Shown: positions 52,363-62,329 of the stretch, one piece after another
Position numbering within the stretch: position 1 is the stretch's first letter
Layout of the letters: each line of letters begins with the position of its first letter
Source of the DNA: Thermomonospora catenispora
GTDB taxonomy: Bacteria; Actinomycetota; Actinomycetes; Streptosporangiales; Streptosporangiaceae
Direction of reading: 5' to 3'
NCBI RefSeq assembly: GCF_006363815.1
Contig: NZ_RRYT01000002.1
Location: 124,001-188,000 of the forward strand
Length of the DNA: 64,000 bases
Made by a program: the position numbers and the translations under genes
The notes under the pieces: model-generated
The model's database searches: none
The model's input: only the letters and a program-made list of their open reading frames with translations
What the model was told of the DNA's origin: nothing

Positions 52363-53088
52363 TCACTCCTCGCAGCGCTCCAGGATCTCGGTGCGGATCC
52401 GGGCGGCGGTCTCCTCCAGCGCGGCCTGGATCTCCGCCAGGCCCTCCTCGGTCAGCCCGGTGCGCCCGACGCTCTCCCGGACGTCCTCGACGAAGGCGCG
52501 CAGGGCGCGTTCCAGCTTGAGGTGGGCGACCTCCTCGGCGGTTCCGGTGGCGGTGCGCCAGGCCTCCTCCCAGTTCTGCCGCCATTCCCGCGCCCAGGCG
52601 GCGCGCTGTTCGCGCCAGTGCTCCTTGTGCCGCCGCCACTCCTCCTTCTGCCGCTCCTTGGTCTCCCGCCAGGCCTCCTTGGAGGCGACGCGGTCCCGGC
52701 GGCGCATCTCCCGGGCCGCCTTGGTCAGCTCCTCCCGCAGCGAGCGGACGGTCTCGCGGACGTCCTGCTGCACCTGACGGGCGAACTGCTGGGCCGAGGC
52801 GGAGATCTCCTCCTCCAGCTCGGCCAGCTCGTCCATCCGGCGTTCCAGCTCGGCCCGGCCCTTGTCGGTGAGGGAGTAGACCTTCTTGCCCTTGACCACC
52901 TCGTGGGTGACCAGCCCGTCGGCCTCCAGTCGCGCCAGCCGCGGGTAGATGGTCCCGGGGGAGGGCGAATAGACGCCCAGGAAGCGGTCCTGCAGCAGCC
53001 GGATCACCTCATAGCCGTGCCGCGGGCTCTCCTCCAGCAGCTTGAGCAGGTACAGCCGGAGGCGGCCATGGCCGAACACGGGACTCAC
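52363..53088 (-). CDS. PadR family transcriptional regulator with long coiled-coil tail
   Basis: 241 residues from GTG overlapping the stop of the upstream gene. The N-terminal winged helix (about 8-85) is clear: LLKLLEESPRHGYEVIRLLQ, then YSPSPGTIYPRLARLEADGL and KGKKVYSLTDKGRAEL. After it is an exceptionally charged helical tail (about 95-205), Glu/Arg/Trp-rich (KERQKEEWRRHKEHWREQRA), much longer than the usual PadR dimerisation helix, predicted coiled coil. It is translationally coupled to the DUF4097 gene, and together they could form a sensor-regulator pair for an envelope signal. Confidence 0.93.
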   Translation of the reverse strand: MSPVFGHGRLRLYLLKLLEESPRHGYEVIRLLQDRFLGVYSPSPGTIYPRLARLEADGLVTHEVVKGKKVYSLTDKGRAELERRMDELAELEEEISASAQQFARQVQQDVRETVRSLREELTKAAREMRRRDRVASKEAWRETKERQKEEWRRHKEHWREQRAAWAREWRQNWEEAWRTATGTAEEVAHLKLERALRAFVEDVRESVGRTGLTEEGLAEIQAALEETAARIRTEILERCEE

Positions 53089-53918
53089 TCGTCCTCCCCG
53101 GGAACGTCGGTCAGGCCCCGCTCCTCGTCGGAGACGGGTCTGCTGAGCAGGGTGATGCCGCCGGACACGGTGTTGACGGTCAGGCTGCCCTCCCCGGTTC
53201 CCAGCGTGCCGGTCACGGTCCGGGCCATCGTCCGGTCGTGCTGCCGCAGCCGGGGGAAGGCGGTGTCGATCCGGCCGGTCGCCGAGCTGAGGTGCACCTC
53301 GGCGGAGGTGGTCTCCGGCAGCCGGAGCGCCACTTCGCCGGAGACCGTGTTGGCCGTCAGCGTGCGCTCCTTCACCAGCGCCACGTCGGCGGTGATCCGA
53401 CCGCTGACGGTGCGGGCGCTGAGCCGGTGGATCGACCCGCCGGCCAGCGTCAGCTCCCCGGCCACCGAGGTGAACGAGACCGTGCCGTTCAGCCCCTGCG
53501 CCTCGATCCGCCCGGAGACGGTGCCGGCGTCGACCCGCCCGCCGACGCCGTCCAGCACCACGTCGCCGGCGGCGCTGCGCACCGAGGTGCGGACCGACAG
53601 CCCGGTCACCACCGCGTCCGCGGAGATCGTGTTGAGCTCCACCGGGCAGTCCGGCGGCACGGTCACCGTGACGGTGGCGCGGGCCTGCTGGTTGCGCAGC
53701 CAGCCCAACACGCCCTCCAGCATGCGCGTGTGGCCGATGGTCAGCATGCCGGCCTCATGGTCGACCTGCAGCGGCGGCCCGGCGACGCCCTCCACCACGA
53801 CCGTCGGCCGGTCCGCGGCGGCCAGCACGTTGATCGCGCCGCCGACCAGGGTGGCCTTCAGCGCCACCACGCCGTCCAGCTCCAGGGTCGCGGACTCCTC
53901 GATCGTCCAGTGCGACAT
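53085..53918 (-). CDS. DUF4097 family beta-strand repeat protein
   Basis: 277 residues from an ATG with GGAAGG upstream (a GTG two codons earlier is possible). The protein consists of repeated short beta units with the pattern T-V-S-G-x-I/V (TVSGRIEAQGL, TVSGRITADV, TVSGEVALRL, TVSGGITLLS), giving a right-handed beta-helix like DUF4097 proteins. No signal peptide is seen. Its stop overlaps the GTG of the PadR gene, the order DUF4097 then PadR being common in actinomycetes. Role unknown, perhaps a signal or ligand module for PadR. Confidence 0.9.
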   Translation of the reverse strand: MSHWTIEESATLELDGVVALKATLVGGAINVLAAADRPTVVVEGVAGPPLQVDHEAGMLTIGHTRMLEGVLGWLRNQQARATVTVTVPPDCPVELNTISADAVVTGLSVRTSVRSAAGDVVLDGVGGRVDAGTVSGRIEAQGLNGTVSFTSVAGELTLAGGSIHRLSARTVSGRITADVALVKERTLTANTVSGEVALRLPETTSAEVHLSSATGRIDTAFPRLRQHDRTMARTVTGTLGTGEGSLTVNTVSGGITLLSRPVSDEERGLTDVPGEDE

Positions 53919-54097
53919 GACCACCGCCTTCCGGAAAGCGCGCCTCTCACAGTCACGATATGTCGCGTTTTCGAAGAGTCAAAGACCTCTTCGCCGGACC
54001 CCCGGCGAGGGCGCGCTCCCGAAAGGCCGCGGCCCGGGGCCGCCGCGGCGGAGCAGGCGTCTCCACCGTCGCCGCCGCACGGCGGGGCGGGCCGGGC

Positions 54098-54268
54098 TCA
54101 CTCCTCGTCCAGCCGGGCCAGCCAGGTCGCCAGCCGGTCGATCGGCGTCTCGAACTCCGGGTTCAGATCCACGAACTCGCGCAGCCGCTCGGCCACCCAC
54201 TCCAAGGTGACCTCCTCGGAGCCGCGGCGCTCGGAGAGCTCCTCGATGCCCCGGTCGGTGAAGTACAC
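54098..54268 (-). CDS. DUF6104 family small protein
   Basis: 56 residues from GTG five bases after GGAGGAG. The product starts VYFTDRGIEELSERRGSEEV and ends AERLREFVDLNPEF...WLARLDEE. It is acidic and helical with no membrane segment. I recognise the FTDRGIEEL...LNPEFE pattern as DUF6104, which in actinomycetes is found directly downstream of kgd, as here (122 bp, with a hairpin between). Function unknown. The longer frame running into kgd is antisense to nothing and on the kgd strand in a different frame, so it is a shadow. Confidence 0.85.
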   Translation of the reverse strand: MYFTDRGIEELSERRGSEEVTLEWVAERLREFVDLNPEFETPIDRLATWLARLDEE

Positions 54269-54311
54269 CCTCTCCTCCTCCTCACTGACGTCGACGCCAC
54301 CCGCGGAACAG

Positions 54312-54343
54312 GCCGAGGGCCCCGGTGCCCCGGGGCCCTCGGC
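54312..54343 (-). terminator. Hairpin after kgd
   Basis: A 14-bp perfect stem (GCCGAGGGCCCCGG and complement) with a TGCC loop between kgd and the DUF6104 gene on the same strand. Likely terminator or attenuator for kgd transcripts. Confidence 0.65.
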
Positions 54344-54390
54344 GTCGCGCATCCGATCCGTCCTCCGGGCCGCCCCGGACGGGAACGGGA

Positions 54391-57300
54391 TCAGCCGGGG
54401 AAGATCTGCTGCAGCAGAGCCTCCTGCTCCAGGGCGTGGAGCTTGGCCGAACCCACCGCGGGGGAGGAGCTGGCGGGGCGGGAGATCCGGCGCAGCGTCC
54501 GGCCGTCCAGGAACCTCGGCAGCGTCAGCGCCAGGTACGGCCAGGCGCCCTGGTTGGCCGGCTCGTCCTGCACCAGCACCAGCTCGGCGTCGGCCGGGTA
54601 CTTGGCCAGCTCCGCCTTCAGCTCCCCGACCGGCAGCGGGTACAGCCGCTCCAGCCGGATCACCGCGGTGTCGGCGGCCTTCTTCGCGTCCCGGGCCGCC
54701 ACCACGTCGTAGTAGATCTTCCCGGTGGTGATCAGCACGCGCCGCACGCCCGCCGGGTCGATGTCCCCCCGCTCGGGGATCACCGGCAGGAACGCGCCCT
54801 CGGTGATCTCCGAGATCCGGGCCGCCGCGCCCTTGTGCCGCAGCAGCGACTTGGGCGTGAAGATCACCAGCGGCTTGCGCCGATCCGACTTGACGTGCCA
54901 GCGCAGCAGGTGGAAGTAGTTGGCGGTGGTGGTCGGGTACACGACCGTCATGTTGTCCTGCGCGCACAGCTGCAGGAACCGCTCGATCCGGGCCGAGGAG
55001 TGGTCCGGGCCCTGGCCCTCGTAGCCGTGCGGCAGCAGCAGCACCAGCTTCGAGTGCTGACCCCACTTCTGCTCGCCGGACACCACGAACTCGTCGATGA
55101 TCGACTGGGCGCCGTTGGCGAAGTCGCCGAACTGCGCCTCCCAGCACACCAGCGCGTCCGGACGGGTCAGCGAGTAGCCGTACTCGAAGCCCATCGCGGC
55201 GAACTCGCTGAGCAGCGAGTCGTGCACGTAGAACTTCGACACGCCCTGCCCGAACTGCTTGAGCGGGGTGTACTCCTCGCCGGTCTTGCGGTCCACCAGC
55301 ACCGCGTGCCGCTGGCCGAAGGTGCCGCGCCGGGAGTCCTGGCCGACCAGCCGGACCGGGTGCCCGTCGATCAGCAGCGACCCGAACGCCAGCAGCTCAC
55401 CGGTCGCCCAGTCCACCGAGTCGTCCTCGATCGACTGCGCCCGACGCTGCAGGATCGGCTGCAGCCGCGGGTGCACGGTGAAGCCCTCGGGCAGGTTGAC
55501 CTGGCTGTCCAGCAGCCGCTTGATGGTCTCCAGATCGATGGCGGTGCCCGGGGAGCGGTGGTCGAGCTCGGCCGGCTCCTCCTCTTCGACCTTGAACACC
55601 GAGTCCGGGGTCGGCGTCCCCGCGGCCAGCGCCTCGCGGGTCTCGGTGAAGGCCCGCTCCAGCTGCTCCTGGTAGTCGCGCAGCGCCGACTCGGCCTCCT
55701 CCACCGTGATGTCGCCCCGACCGATCAGCGCCTCGGTGTACAGCTTGCGCACCGAGCGCTTGGCGTCGATCAGGTCGTACATCAGCGGCTGGGTGAAGGA
55801 GGGGTTGTCGGACTCGTTGTGGCCCCGCCGCCGGTAGCAGACCATGTCGATGACGACGTCCTTCTTGAACGCCTGGCGGTACTCGAACGCCAGCCGCGCC
55901 ACCCGGGCGCACGCCTCGGGGTCGTCGCCGTTGACGTGGAAGATCGGGGCCTGGATCATCCGCGCCACGTCGGTGGCGTAGACCGACGAGCGCGAGTGCT
56001 GCGGCGCGGTGGTGAAGCCGACCTGGTTGTTGACCACGATGTGCACGGTGCCGCCGGTGCGGTAGCCGCGCAGCTGCGACAGGTTCAGCGTCTCGGCGAC
56101 CACGCCCTGCCCGGCGAAGGCGGCGTCCCCGTGGATGAGCACCGGCAGCACGGTGAAGCCGGCCTCGCCGACGTCCAGGATGTCCTGCTTGGCGCGGACC
56201 ACGCCCTCCAGCACCGGGTTGACCGCCTCCAGGTGGGAGGGGTTGGCCACCAGCGAGACGCGGATCTTGGCGCCGTCGTGGGACTCGAAGTCGCCCTCGG
56301 CGCCCAGGTGGTACTTGACGTCGCCGGAGCCCTGGGCGCTGCGCGGGTCCAGGTTCCCCTCGAACTCGCTGAAGATCTGCGCGTACGACTTGCCGACGAT
56401 GTTGGCCAGCACGTTCAGCCGGCCGCGGTGCGCCATGCCGATGACGACCTCGTCCAGGTGGGCGCGGGCCGCCGCGCTGATCACCGAGTCCAGCAGCGGG
56501 ATCAGCGACTCGCCGCCCTCCAGCGAGAACCGCTTCTGCCCGACGAACTTGGTCTGCAGGAACGTCTCGAACGCCTCGGCGCTGTTGAGCCGCCGCAGGA
56601 TGTGCAGCTGCTCCTCGCGGCTGGGCTTCTCGTGGGGGACCTCCACGCGGGCCTGGATCCAGGCGCGCTCCTCGGGGTCCTGGATGTGCATGTACTCGAT
56701 GCCGACCGTGCGGCAGTAGGAGTCGCGCAGCACGCCCAGGATCTCGCGCAGCCTCATCTTGGGCTTGCCGCCGAAGCCGCCGGTGGCGAACTCCCGCTCC
56801 AGGTCCCACAGGGTCAGGCCGTGCTGGAGGATGTCCAGGTCGGGGTGACGGCGCTGCTTGTACTCCAGCGGGTCGGTGTCGGCCATCAGGTGGCCGCGCA
56901 CCCGGTAGGCGTGGATCAGCTCGTGCACCCGGGCGACCTTGTCGACGTCGTCCTCGTGGGTGGCCGAGATGTCCTGCACCCAGCGCACCGGCTCATAGGG
57001 GATGCGCAGCGCCTCGAAGATCTCGTCGTAGAAGCCGTTCTCGCCCAGCAGCAGCCGGTGGATCCGGCGCAGGAACTCGCCGGACTGCGCACCCTGGATG
57101 ATCCGGTGGTCGTAGGTGGAGGTCAGCGTCATGACCTTGCTGACCCCCATGCGGGCCAGCGTCTCCTCCGACGCCCCGGCGAACTCGGCGGGGTACTCCA
57201 TCGCGCCGACGCCGATGATGGCGCCCTGGCCCGGCATCAGCCGCGGCACCGAGTGCACGGTGCCGATGGTGCCGGGGTTGGTCAGGCTGATCGTGGTGCC

Positions 57301-58110
57301 CTGGAAGTCCTCCAGGGTGAGCTTGCCCGCCCGGGCCTTGCGGACGATCTCCTCGTAGGCGGCCCAGAACTGGCGGAAGTCCAGCGTCTCGGCGGCCTTG
57401 ATGGAGGGCACCACCAGCTGGCGCTGGCCGTCCTCCTTCTGCAGGTCGATGGCCAGGCCCAGGTTGACGTGCTCCGGCTTGATCACCGTGGGCTTGCCGT
57501 CGACCTCGGCGTAGGACCAGTTCATCTCCGGCATCGCCTGCAGCGCGCGCACCACGGCGAAGCCGATCAGGTGGGTGAAGGAGACCTTGCCGCCGCGGCC
57601 GCGCCGCAGGTGGTTGTTGATGACGATGCGGTTGTCGATGAGCAGCTTGGCCGGCACCGCGCGCACGCTGGTGGCGGTCGGCACCTGCAGGCTGGCCTCC
57701 ATGTTGGCGACCGTGCGGGCGGCCACGCCCTTCAGCCGCACCTCCTCGGCCCCGGCGGGCACCGGCGCGCTCGGCTTGGCCTTGTCGCTCTTGTCCGCCT
57801 TGGGCTTACCCGCGGCCGGCGCCGGAGCGGACGCGGTCGAGGGCCCGGCCGCGGGAGCGGCACGGCCGTCGCCGGACTCGGGCCGGGCCGGTGTCCGGGT
57901 CGCCGAGCCGTTGGCCGCCGGCGCCGACCGGTCCTGCGAGGTGGTCGGGCGGGAGTCCGGCTGGTAATCGGCGAAGAAGTTCCACCAGGCCTGGTCCACC
58001 GAGTTCGGGTCCTCGAGGTACTTTTGGTACAGCTCGTCGACCAGCCACTCGTTGGCGCCGAAGTCTGTGGTCTTGGGGTCGGCACTAGTACGCGCTGACT
58101 CTGTCGACAC
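54391..58110 (-). CDS. kgd: Multifunctional 2-oxoglutarate dehydrogenase E1/E2-like protein Kgd (OdhA)
   Basis: 1239 residues from GTG. Order of parts: a short N-terminal helix typical of OGDH E1 ([20 protein letters not shown]), a Pro/Ala-rich linker (about 55-115), an E2-type acyltransferase domain with the catalytic [11 protein letters not shown] (about 335), and the ThDP-dependent E1 domain with [33 protein letters not shown] and the C-terminal PEEFPG-like end [11 protein letters not shown]. This E2-E1 fusion is typical of actinobacteria (Kgd/OdhA) and works with the E2p/E3 of pyruvate dehydrogenase; it also has 2-oxoglutarate decarboxylase activity. It is regulated by FHA protein GarA in mycobacteria, not in window. 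Confidence 0.96.
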   Translation of the reverse strand: MSTESARTSADPKTTDFGANEWLVDELYQKYLEDPNSVDQAWWNFFADYQPDSRPTTSQDRSAPAANGSATRTPARPESGDGRAAPAAGPSTASAPAPAAGKPKADKSDKAKPSAPVPAGAEEVRLKGVAARTVANMEASLQVPTATSVRAVPAKLLIDNRIVINNHLRRGRGGKVSFTHLIGFAVVRALQAMPEMNWSYAEVDGKPTVIKPEHVNLGLAIDLQKEDGQRQLVVPSIKAAETLDFRQFWAAYEEIVRKARAGKLTLEDFQGTTISLTNPGTIGTVHSVPRLMPGQGAIIGVGAMEYPAEFAGASEETLARMGVSKVMTLTSTYDHRIIQGAQSGEFLRRIHRLLLGENGFYDEIFEALRIPYEPVRWVQDISATHEDDVDKVARVHELIHAYRVRGHLMADTDPLEYKQRRHPDLDILQHGLTLWDLEREFATGGFGGKPKMRLREILGVLRDSYCRTVGIEYMHIQDPEERAWIQARVEVPHEKPSREEQLHILRRLNSAEAFETFLQTKFVGQKRFSLEGGESLIPLLDSVISAAARAHLDEVVIGMAHRGRLNVLANIVGKSYAQIFSEFEGNLDPRSAQGSGDVKYHLGAEGDFESHDGAKIRVSLVANPSHLEAVNPVLEGVVRAKQDILDVGEAGFTVLPVLIHGDAAFAGQGVVAETLNLSQLRGYRTGGTVHIVVNNQVGFTTAPQHSRSSVYATDVARMIQAPIFHVNGDDPEACARVARLAFEYRQAFKKDVVIDMVCYRRRGHNESDNPSFTQPLMYDLIDAKRSVRKLYTEALIGRGDITVEEAESALRDYQEQLERAFTETREALAAGTPTPDSVFKVEEEEPAELDHRSPGTAIDLETIKRLLDSQVNLPEGFTVHPRLQPILQRRAQSIEDDSVDWATGELLAFGSLLIDGHPVRLVGQDSRRGTFGQRHAVLVDRKTGEEYTPLKQFGQGVSKFYVHDSLLSEFAAMGFEYGYSLTRPDALVCWEAQFGDFANGAQSIIDEFVVSGEQKWGQHSKLVLLLPHGYEGQGPDHSSARIERFLQLCAQDNMTVVYPTTTANYFHLLRWHVKSDRRKPLVIFTPKSLLRHKGAAARISEITEGAFLPVIPERGDIDPAGVRRVLITTGKIYYDVVAARDAKKAADTAVIRLERLYPLPVGELKAELAKYPADAELVLVQDEPANQGAWPYLALTLPRFLDGRTLRRISRPASSSPAVGSAKLHALEQEALLQQIFPG

Positions 58111-58279
58111 GGCGGGGATCGCCCCTCTTCCGCAGCTCGCAGGTGTTGTCTGAATCGCCTCAAGGCTACTCGCCTCGGGCCCGCACGGCGGCAGCCGGAC
58201 GGCATACCGGCCGGTAGGGCCCGATTATCGGCGATGTACCCCAAGGGGAACGGCCGGTTTCGGCAAGATCACAACGCCT

Positions 58280-58309
58280 GCGGGGCGGCGGACATTCCCG
58301 CCGCCCCGC
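58280..58309 (-). terminator. Hairpin after the AIM24-like gene
   Basis: 12-bp perfect arms GCGGGGCGGCGG / CCGCCGCCCCGC with a 6-nt loop, 14 bp beyond the stop of the AIM24-like gene on the minus strand. The remaining 58111-58279 is the probable kgd promoter region. Confidence 0.6.
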
Positions 58310-58323
58310 CGGTCGCGAAGGGC

Positions 58324-58992
58324 TCAGTGGGTGTGCGGCGGGACCGTGGGGCCCTCGCTGGCCTGCACCAGCACGAAGCCCTGGCCCTGGAACGCCAGCT
58401 GCACCGCCTCGCCGCTGCCGCGGCCGATCAGCGCGCCCACCTTGAAGGTCTTGTTGACCCCCACCTGCAGCCCGCCGCTCCAGCAGACCGCCGACTGGCC
58501 GTCGACGAACGTCGGGGCGCGGCCGGGGTCCAGCAGCACCGGGGTGCCGTGCGCGGTGATCGCCACCCAGCCGGTGCCGGTCAGCGTGGTGTTGAACAGC
58601 CCGCCGGCCAGGATGCCCGCGCCCTGCACCCGCTGGATGTCGGTGTGCAGATGCGGGTCCCAGGCCAGGATGTTGGCCCCGTTGACGGTCAGCGTCTCGT
58701 TCTCCAGGTAGAACAGGTGGATGTCGTCGGCGTTGTGGGCCAGGAACAGCAGCCCCTGCCCGCGCACCCGCATCGTCGGCACGCCCTCGCCGGTGAGCGC
58801 CTTCTTCAAGAAGCGCCCGACGCTGCCGGACCCCTCGTAGTCGAAGTCCATCTGCCCTTGGAAGGCCACCATCGAGCCCTGCCGGGCCAGCACGTCGCCG
58901 TTCAGGTGGATGCGCAGCATCCGGGGGTTCTGCAGGGCGAAGTGCCCCGGGAGTTGGGCCTGTTCCATGTTCCCGAAGAACGGAGAACGCAT
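58324..58992 (-). CDS. AIM24 family protein
   Basis: 222 residues from an ATG with CAGGAG upstream; a longer upstream frame is rejected. The sequence of short beta strands and the GEGVPTMRVRGQGLLFLAHN and LNGDVLARQGSMVAFQGQMDF segments match the bacterial AIM24 (TspO/MttA-associated, DUF124) family of single-stranded beta-helix proteins. No signal peptide. Their role is unknown; the yeast relative affects mitochondrial membrane architecture. Transcribed in the same direction as kgd and the next genes but spaced from both. Confidence 0.88.
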   Translation of the reverse strand: MRSPFFGNMEQAQLPGHFALQNPRMLRIHLNGDVLARQGSMVAFQGQMDFDYEGSGSVGRFLKKALTGEGVPTMRVRGQGLLFLAHNADDIHLFYLENETLTVNGANILAWDPHLHTDIQRVQGAGILAGGLFNTTLTGTGWVAITAHGTPVLLDPGRAPTFVDGQSAVCWSGGLQVGVNKTFKVGALIGRGSGEAVQLAFQGQGFVLVQASEGPTVPPHTH

Positions 58993-59187
58993 TCTTGCTC
59001 CTGCCTCGCTTCGCTCGGGCGCGCTCGTCGCGCTCGCTCGGCTCGTGCGGCCCGCGTGCTCGGTGTGCGCGGGCATCGGCTCATGACGGCCTCCGGCGCC
59101 GAGGAAGCCTGAAGACGCAACGATCGATCACTGGACGAAGCGCCAGCATAACGACACTCGACGGCCGCGGCGGGCAAGCCCGGCGAG

Positions 59188-60102
59188 TCAGCCGAGACGT
59201 TCGCGGCCGTGGGGCTCGTCCCAGTCGATGACGGGGCCCTTGGGGACGATCCTGGTCGGATTGATGTGCGGGTGGGTCATGTAATAGTGCCGCTTGATGT
59301 GGTCGAAGTCGGTGGTCTCCCGGAAGGCGGGGCGGGAGTACAGGTCGCGGGTGTAGGCCCACAGGTTGGGGTAGTCGACCAGACGGCGCAGGTTGCACTT
59401 GAAGTGGCCGTGGTAGACCGGGTCGAAGCGGACCAGGGTCGGGTAGAGCCTGATGTCGGCCTCGGTCAGCCGCCCGCCGACCAGGTAACGCCGGGTCGCC
59501 AGGCGTTCCTCCAGCATGTCGAGGGTGGCGAACAGCGCGTCGATCGCCTCCTCGTAGGCCTCCTGGGTCCGGGCGAAGCCGGCCTTGTAGACGCCGTTGT
59601 TGACGGTGTCGTAGATCAGGGCGTTCAGCTCGTCGATCTCCGGCCGCAGCTCCACCGGGTACAGGTCGGGGGCGCCCTCGCGGTGGTGGGCGGCGAACTC
59701 GGTCTCCATCATCGTGGTGATGACGGGGAAGTCGTTGGTCACCAGCCGCTCGGTGACGGTGTCCCAGATGCACGGCACCGTGTAGCGGCCCTCGAACGAG
59801 GGGTCGGTGGCCAGGTACAGCTCGGAGAGGAACTCGGCGCCGGTGACCGGGTCGCCGCCGGGGATGCGCCAGCCCCGCTCGTCGCGGATCGGGTCGACCA
59901 CGGTGACGCCGATGACGTCCTCCAGTCCCAGCAGGCGCCGCACGATCAGGGTGCGGTGCGCCCAGGGACAGGCGTAGGAGACGTACAGCCGGTAACGGCC
60001 GGGCTCGGCGGGGAACCCGCTGGAGCCGTCGGCGGTGATCCGGTCGGTGAAGCGGTTGGGCTGGCGGACGAAGCGCCCGTCGACGGGGGTGGTGATGTCC
60101 AC
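59188..60102 (-). CDS. Glutathionyl-hydroquinone reductase-like GST protein (YqjG/ECM4 family)
   Basis: 304 residues from GTG with GGGAGA upstream. The thioredoxin-fold part has YACPWAHRTLIVRRLLGLED, with the catalytic Cys in CPWAHR, and further NDFPVITTMMETEFAAHH and NNGVYKAGFARTQEAYEEAI, which are diagnostic for the ECM4/YqjG glutathione-transferase branch. In actinomycetes without glutathione, mycothiol is probably the thiol used, so the physiological reaction is uncertain. Its start lies 17 bp after the stop of the preceding amine-dehydrogenase-like gene, suggesting co-transcription. Confidence 0.9.
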   Translation of the reverse strand: MDITTPVDGRFVRQPNRFTDRITADGSSGFPAEPGRYRLYVSYACPWAHRTLIVRRLLGLEDVIGVTVVDPIRDERGWRIPGGDPVTGAEFLSELYLATDPSFEGRYTVPCIWDTVTERLVTNDFPVITTMMETEFAAHHREGAPDLYPVELRPEIDELNALIYDTVNNGVYKAGFARTQEAYEEAIDALFATLDMLEERLATRRYLVGGRLTEADIRLYPTLVRFDPVYHGHFKCNLRRLVDYPNLWAYTRDLYSRPAFRETTDFDHIKRHYYMTHPHINPTRIVPKGPVIDWDEPHGRERLG

Positions 60103-60119
60103 GGCGGTCGTCTCCCGGG

Positions 60120-61178
60120 TCAGGTCGTGCGGTCCGGCAGAAAGGCCCGGCCGGTGATCAGCGGAAGGTCCAGGTAGGTGCGGATGCCGGGCTCGGCCTC
60201 GCAGATCACGGGCACCGCGTTCACCGCGTGCGCGGCGGCGGCGGAGATGCCGCTGGACACCCAGTCCTCGTCGGTGGTCAGCGTGATCGAGGGCTTGCCC
60301 TGCACCCGGACCGCGTAGCCGGGGTCGCCCCACACCCCCATCTGGGCGGCGTCGGCCTTGTAGATGGCCTCGGCCATGACGAACGGGTTGCCGTCCACCA
60401 TGCCGCTGAACGTCCAGCGGGCCGCCGCGACGGTGCCCTTGGGGATGCGGCCGGCCAGGATCTCCAGGTCCTCGGGCGCCAGCCGGTAGGACACGTCGCA
60501 GTCCACCTCGTCCAGCTCCACCCCCAGCGCGGTGGCCACCATGTGCAGGCTCTCGGTGAAGGTCGCCCGCAGCACCCGGCGGGCGACCTTCAGGCTGCGG
60601 GCGTAGGCCTCCTCGGTCTTCCCGAAGCCGACCTGCTGGTGCACCATCCGCCAGGACGGATGGCCGGAGAAGTCCGAGCACTCCCGGGCGTAGACGTGCA
60701 CGATCTGCCGCGACAGGCCCGACAGCAGCATCGGCATCAGATCGGCCATGAAGCCGGGGTTGACGCCGCTGCCGTGCACCGAGACCCCGCCGGCCTTGCA
60801 GGCCCGGTCCAGCTCCGTCACCAGGTCCGGGCCGTAGGCCTGCGGATAGACCAGGCCGGTGAGGCAGATCACGTTCTTGCCCGAGGCCAGCAGCGCGCAG
60901 ACGGTCTCCACGTCGTAGGGCAGGTTCCCGCGGAACAGCCGCCTCTCGGGGGCGTAGAGCACGCAGTCGGCGTCCAGCGCGAGGATCTCCTCGGTGCTGT
61001 CGGTGGCGCGCACTCCGATGGGCGGTCTCCCGGCGATCACGGCCGCGTCGGCGCCGACCTTGGCCGGGTCGTAGACCCGCGCACCGACCAGCTGCATGTC
61101 CGGGCGCTCCAGGACGGCTCTGATCGCGCTGCGTCCCAGCGCGCCCGTCGCCCACTGCACGACGCGGTACGGCCGCAT
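60120..61178 (-). CDS. NAD(P)H-dependent amine dehydrogenase/dihydrodipicolinate reductase-like protein
   Basis: 352 residues from an ATG with GGAGGTGG upstream; an ATG ten codons earlier is less likely. The N-terminal Rossmann fold is VVQWATGALGRSAIRAVLER, a pattern shared by dihydrodipicolinate reductase and 2,4-diaminopentanoate dehydrogenase. A conserved GSGVNPGFMADLMPML segment follows (dimerisation and active site). The family acts on amino or keto acids; this paralog is common in actinomycetes and its substrate is not known. The GST-like gene follows 17 bp later. Confidence 0.87.
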   Translation of the reverse strand: MRPYRVVQWATGALGRSAIRAVLERPDMQLVGARVYDPAKVGADAAVIAGRPPIGVRATDSTEEILALDADCVLYAPERRLFRGNLPYDVETVCALLASGKNVICLTGLVYPQAYGPDLVTELDRACKAGGVSVHGSGVNPGFMADLMPMLLSGLSRQIVHVYARECSDFSGHPSWRMVHQQVGFGKTEEAYARSLKVARRVLRATFTESLHMVATALGVELDEVDCDVSYRLAPEDLEILAGRIPKGTVAAARWTFSGMVDGNPFVMAEAIYKADAAQMGVWGDPGYAVRVQGKPSITLTTDEDWVSSGISAAAAHAVNAVPVICEAEPGIRTYLDLPLITGRAFLPDRTT

Positions 61179-61333
61179 ACCACCTCCGTGGAGCGCGGGA
61201 GAGGGCAACCGGAGCTAAAGAGACTACCCGGAGCAGAAGGGAGAATCCGCGGTATTGACGCAACCCTGTCCTTTTGTGGAGCCGGGCATGGCCGGCGTTG
61301 GCCCGGGGGTGAATCCGAGTGAGATTCGGTCAG

Positions 61334-61343
61334 GTGGTACCAC
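61334..61343. promoter_or_regulatory. 10-bp palindrome in the divergent region before the SDR gene
   Basis: GTGGTACCAC, perfect, about 80 bp before the SDR ATG at 61421 in the 242-bp divergent space with the gene at 61178. Possible operator of unknown specificity; short and could be chance. Confidence 0.25.
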
Positions 61344-61420
61344 TGAGCAATCCGAGGGTGATTACCTGAGGACGGGGGAGTCGTCTCCCCGGACCAGTCG
61401 CTGCGACATGAGGAGATCGG

Positions 61421-62320
61421 ATGTCGGAACTTCGCTTCGACGGGCGGGTGGCGGTCGTCACCGGTGCAGGGCACGGGCTCGGCCGGCGACACGCGCTGGA
61501 ACTGGCCGCGCGCGGGGCCAAGGTCGTGGTGAACGACCTGGGCGGTGACCGCTCCGGCGCCGGGGCGTCGGCCGGTCCGGCCCAGCAGGTCGTCGACGAG
61601 ATCGTGGGCAACGGCGGGGAGGCGGTGGCCAGCCCCGACAACGTGGCCACCCCCGAGGGCGCGCAGGCCATCGTGCAGGCCGCGCTGGATCGCTTCGGCA
61701 AGATCGACATCGTCGTCAACAACGCCGGCATCCTGCGCGACAAGTCGTTCAAGAACATGACCGTGGAGGAGTGGGACGCGGTCATCGCGGTGCACCTGCG
61801 CGGCTCGTTCCTGGTCACCAGCGCGGCGTGGCCGCACCTGCGCGAGCAGGGGTACGGCCGGATCGTCAACACCTCCTCCCCGGCCGGGCTGTTCGGCAAC
61901 TTCGGCCAGGCCAACTACTCCACCGCCAAGATGGGCCTGGTCGGGTTCACCAAGACGCTGGCCCACGAGGGCGCCAAGTACAACATCAAGGCCAACGCCA
62001 TCGCCCCGGTGGCCTGGACCCGGATGACCGAGGACCTGCTGCCCGCCGACTTCGCCGAGGTGCTCAGCGTGGACAAGGTGACCCCGCTGGTGGCCTACCT
62101 GGTGCACGAGAGCAACGAGGCCAGCGGCGAGGTCTACACCGTCGGCGGCGGCCGGATCGCGAAGGTCTTCGTGGCCGAGGGGCCGGGCTGGATGAGCAAG
62201 GACGGCTTCACCGTCGAGGACGTGGCCGCCAACTGGGAGCAGATCAACGCACAGGACCCCTACACCCTCCCGCGCAACGTGGGCGACCAGATGGCTCCGC
62301 TGATCGCGGGTCTGCAGTAG
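61421..62320 (+). CDS. SDR family 3-hydroxyacyl-CoA dehydrogenase-like protein (MFE-2 type)
   Basis: 299 residues. Classical SDR: VVTGAGHGLGRRHALELAAR, NDLGGDRSGAG, NNAGILRDKSF, and catalytic SSPAGLFGNFGQANYSTAK (Ser, Tyr, Lys). The LGGDRSGAG insertion after strand 2 and the RDKSFKNMT motif are typical of the dehydrogenase domain of peroxisomal multifunctional enzyme 2 (HSD17B4). It probably oxidises a 3-hydroxyacyl-CoA in lipid or steroid breakdown. The crotonase gene follows 9 bp later, so both act in one beta-oxidation-like pathway. Confidence 0.92.
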   Translation: MSELRFDGRVAVVTGAGHGLGRRHALELAARGAKVVVNDLGGDRSGAGASAGPAQQVVDEIVGNGGEAVASPDNVATPEGAQAIVQAALDRFGKIDIVVNNAGILRDKSFKNMTVEEWDAVIAVHLRGSFLVTSAAWPHLREQGYGRIVNTSSPAGLFGNFGQANYSTAKMGLVGFTKTLAHEGAKYNIKANAIAPVAWTRMTEDLLPADFAEVLSVDKVTPLVAYLVHESNEASGEVYTVGGGRIAKVFVAEGPGWMSKDGFTVEDVAANWEQINAQDPYTLPRNVGDQMAPLIAGLQ

Positions 62321-62329
62321 GCGGACGCC

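Noticed and set aside
54325-58098. A 1257-codon open frame on the plus strand
   Set aside because: Exact antisense shadow of kgd; composition is His/Gln/Val/Gly-rich with no motif.
59188-61263. A 691-codon fused frame joining the ECM4-like gene to sequence upstream
   Set aside because: The upstream half is an out-of-frame reading of the amine-dehydrogenase-like gene; a good ribosome site and GTG at 60102 mark the real start.
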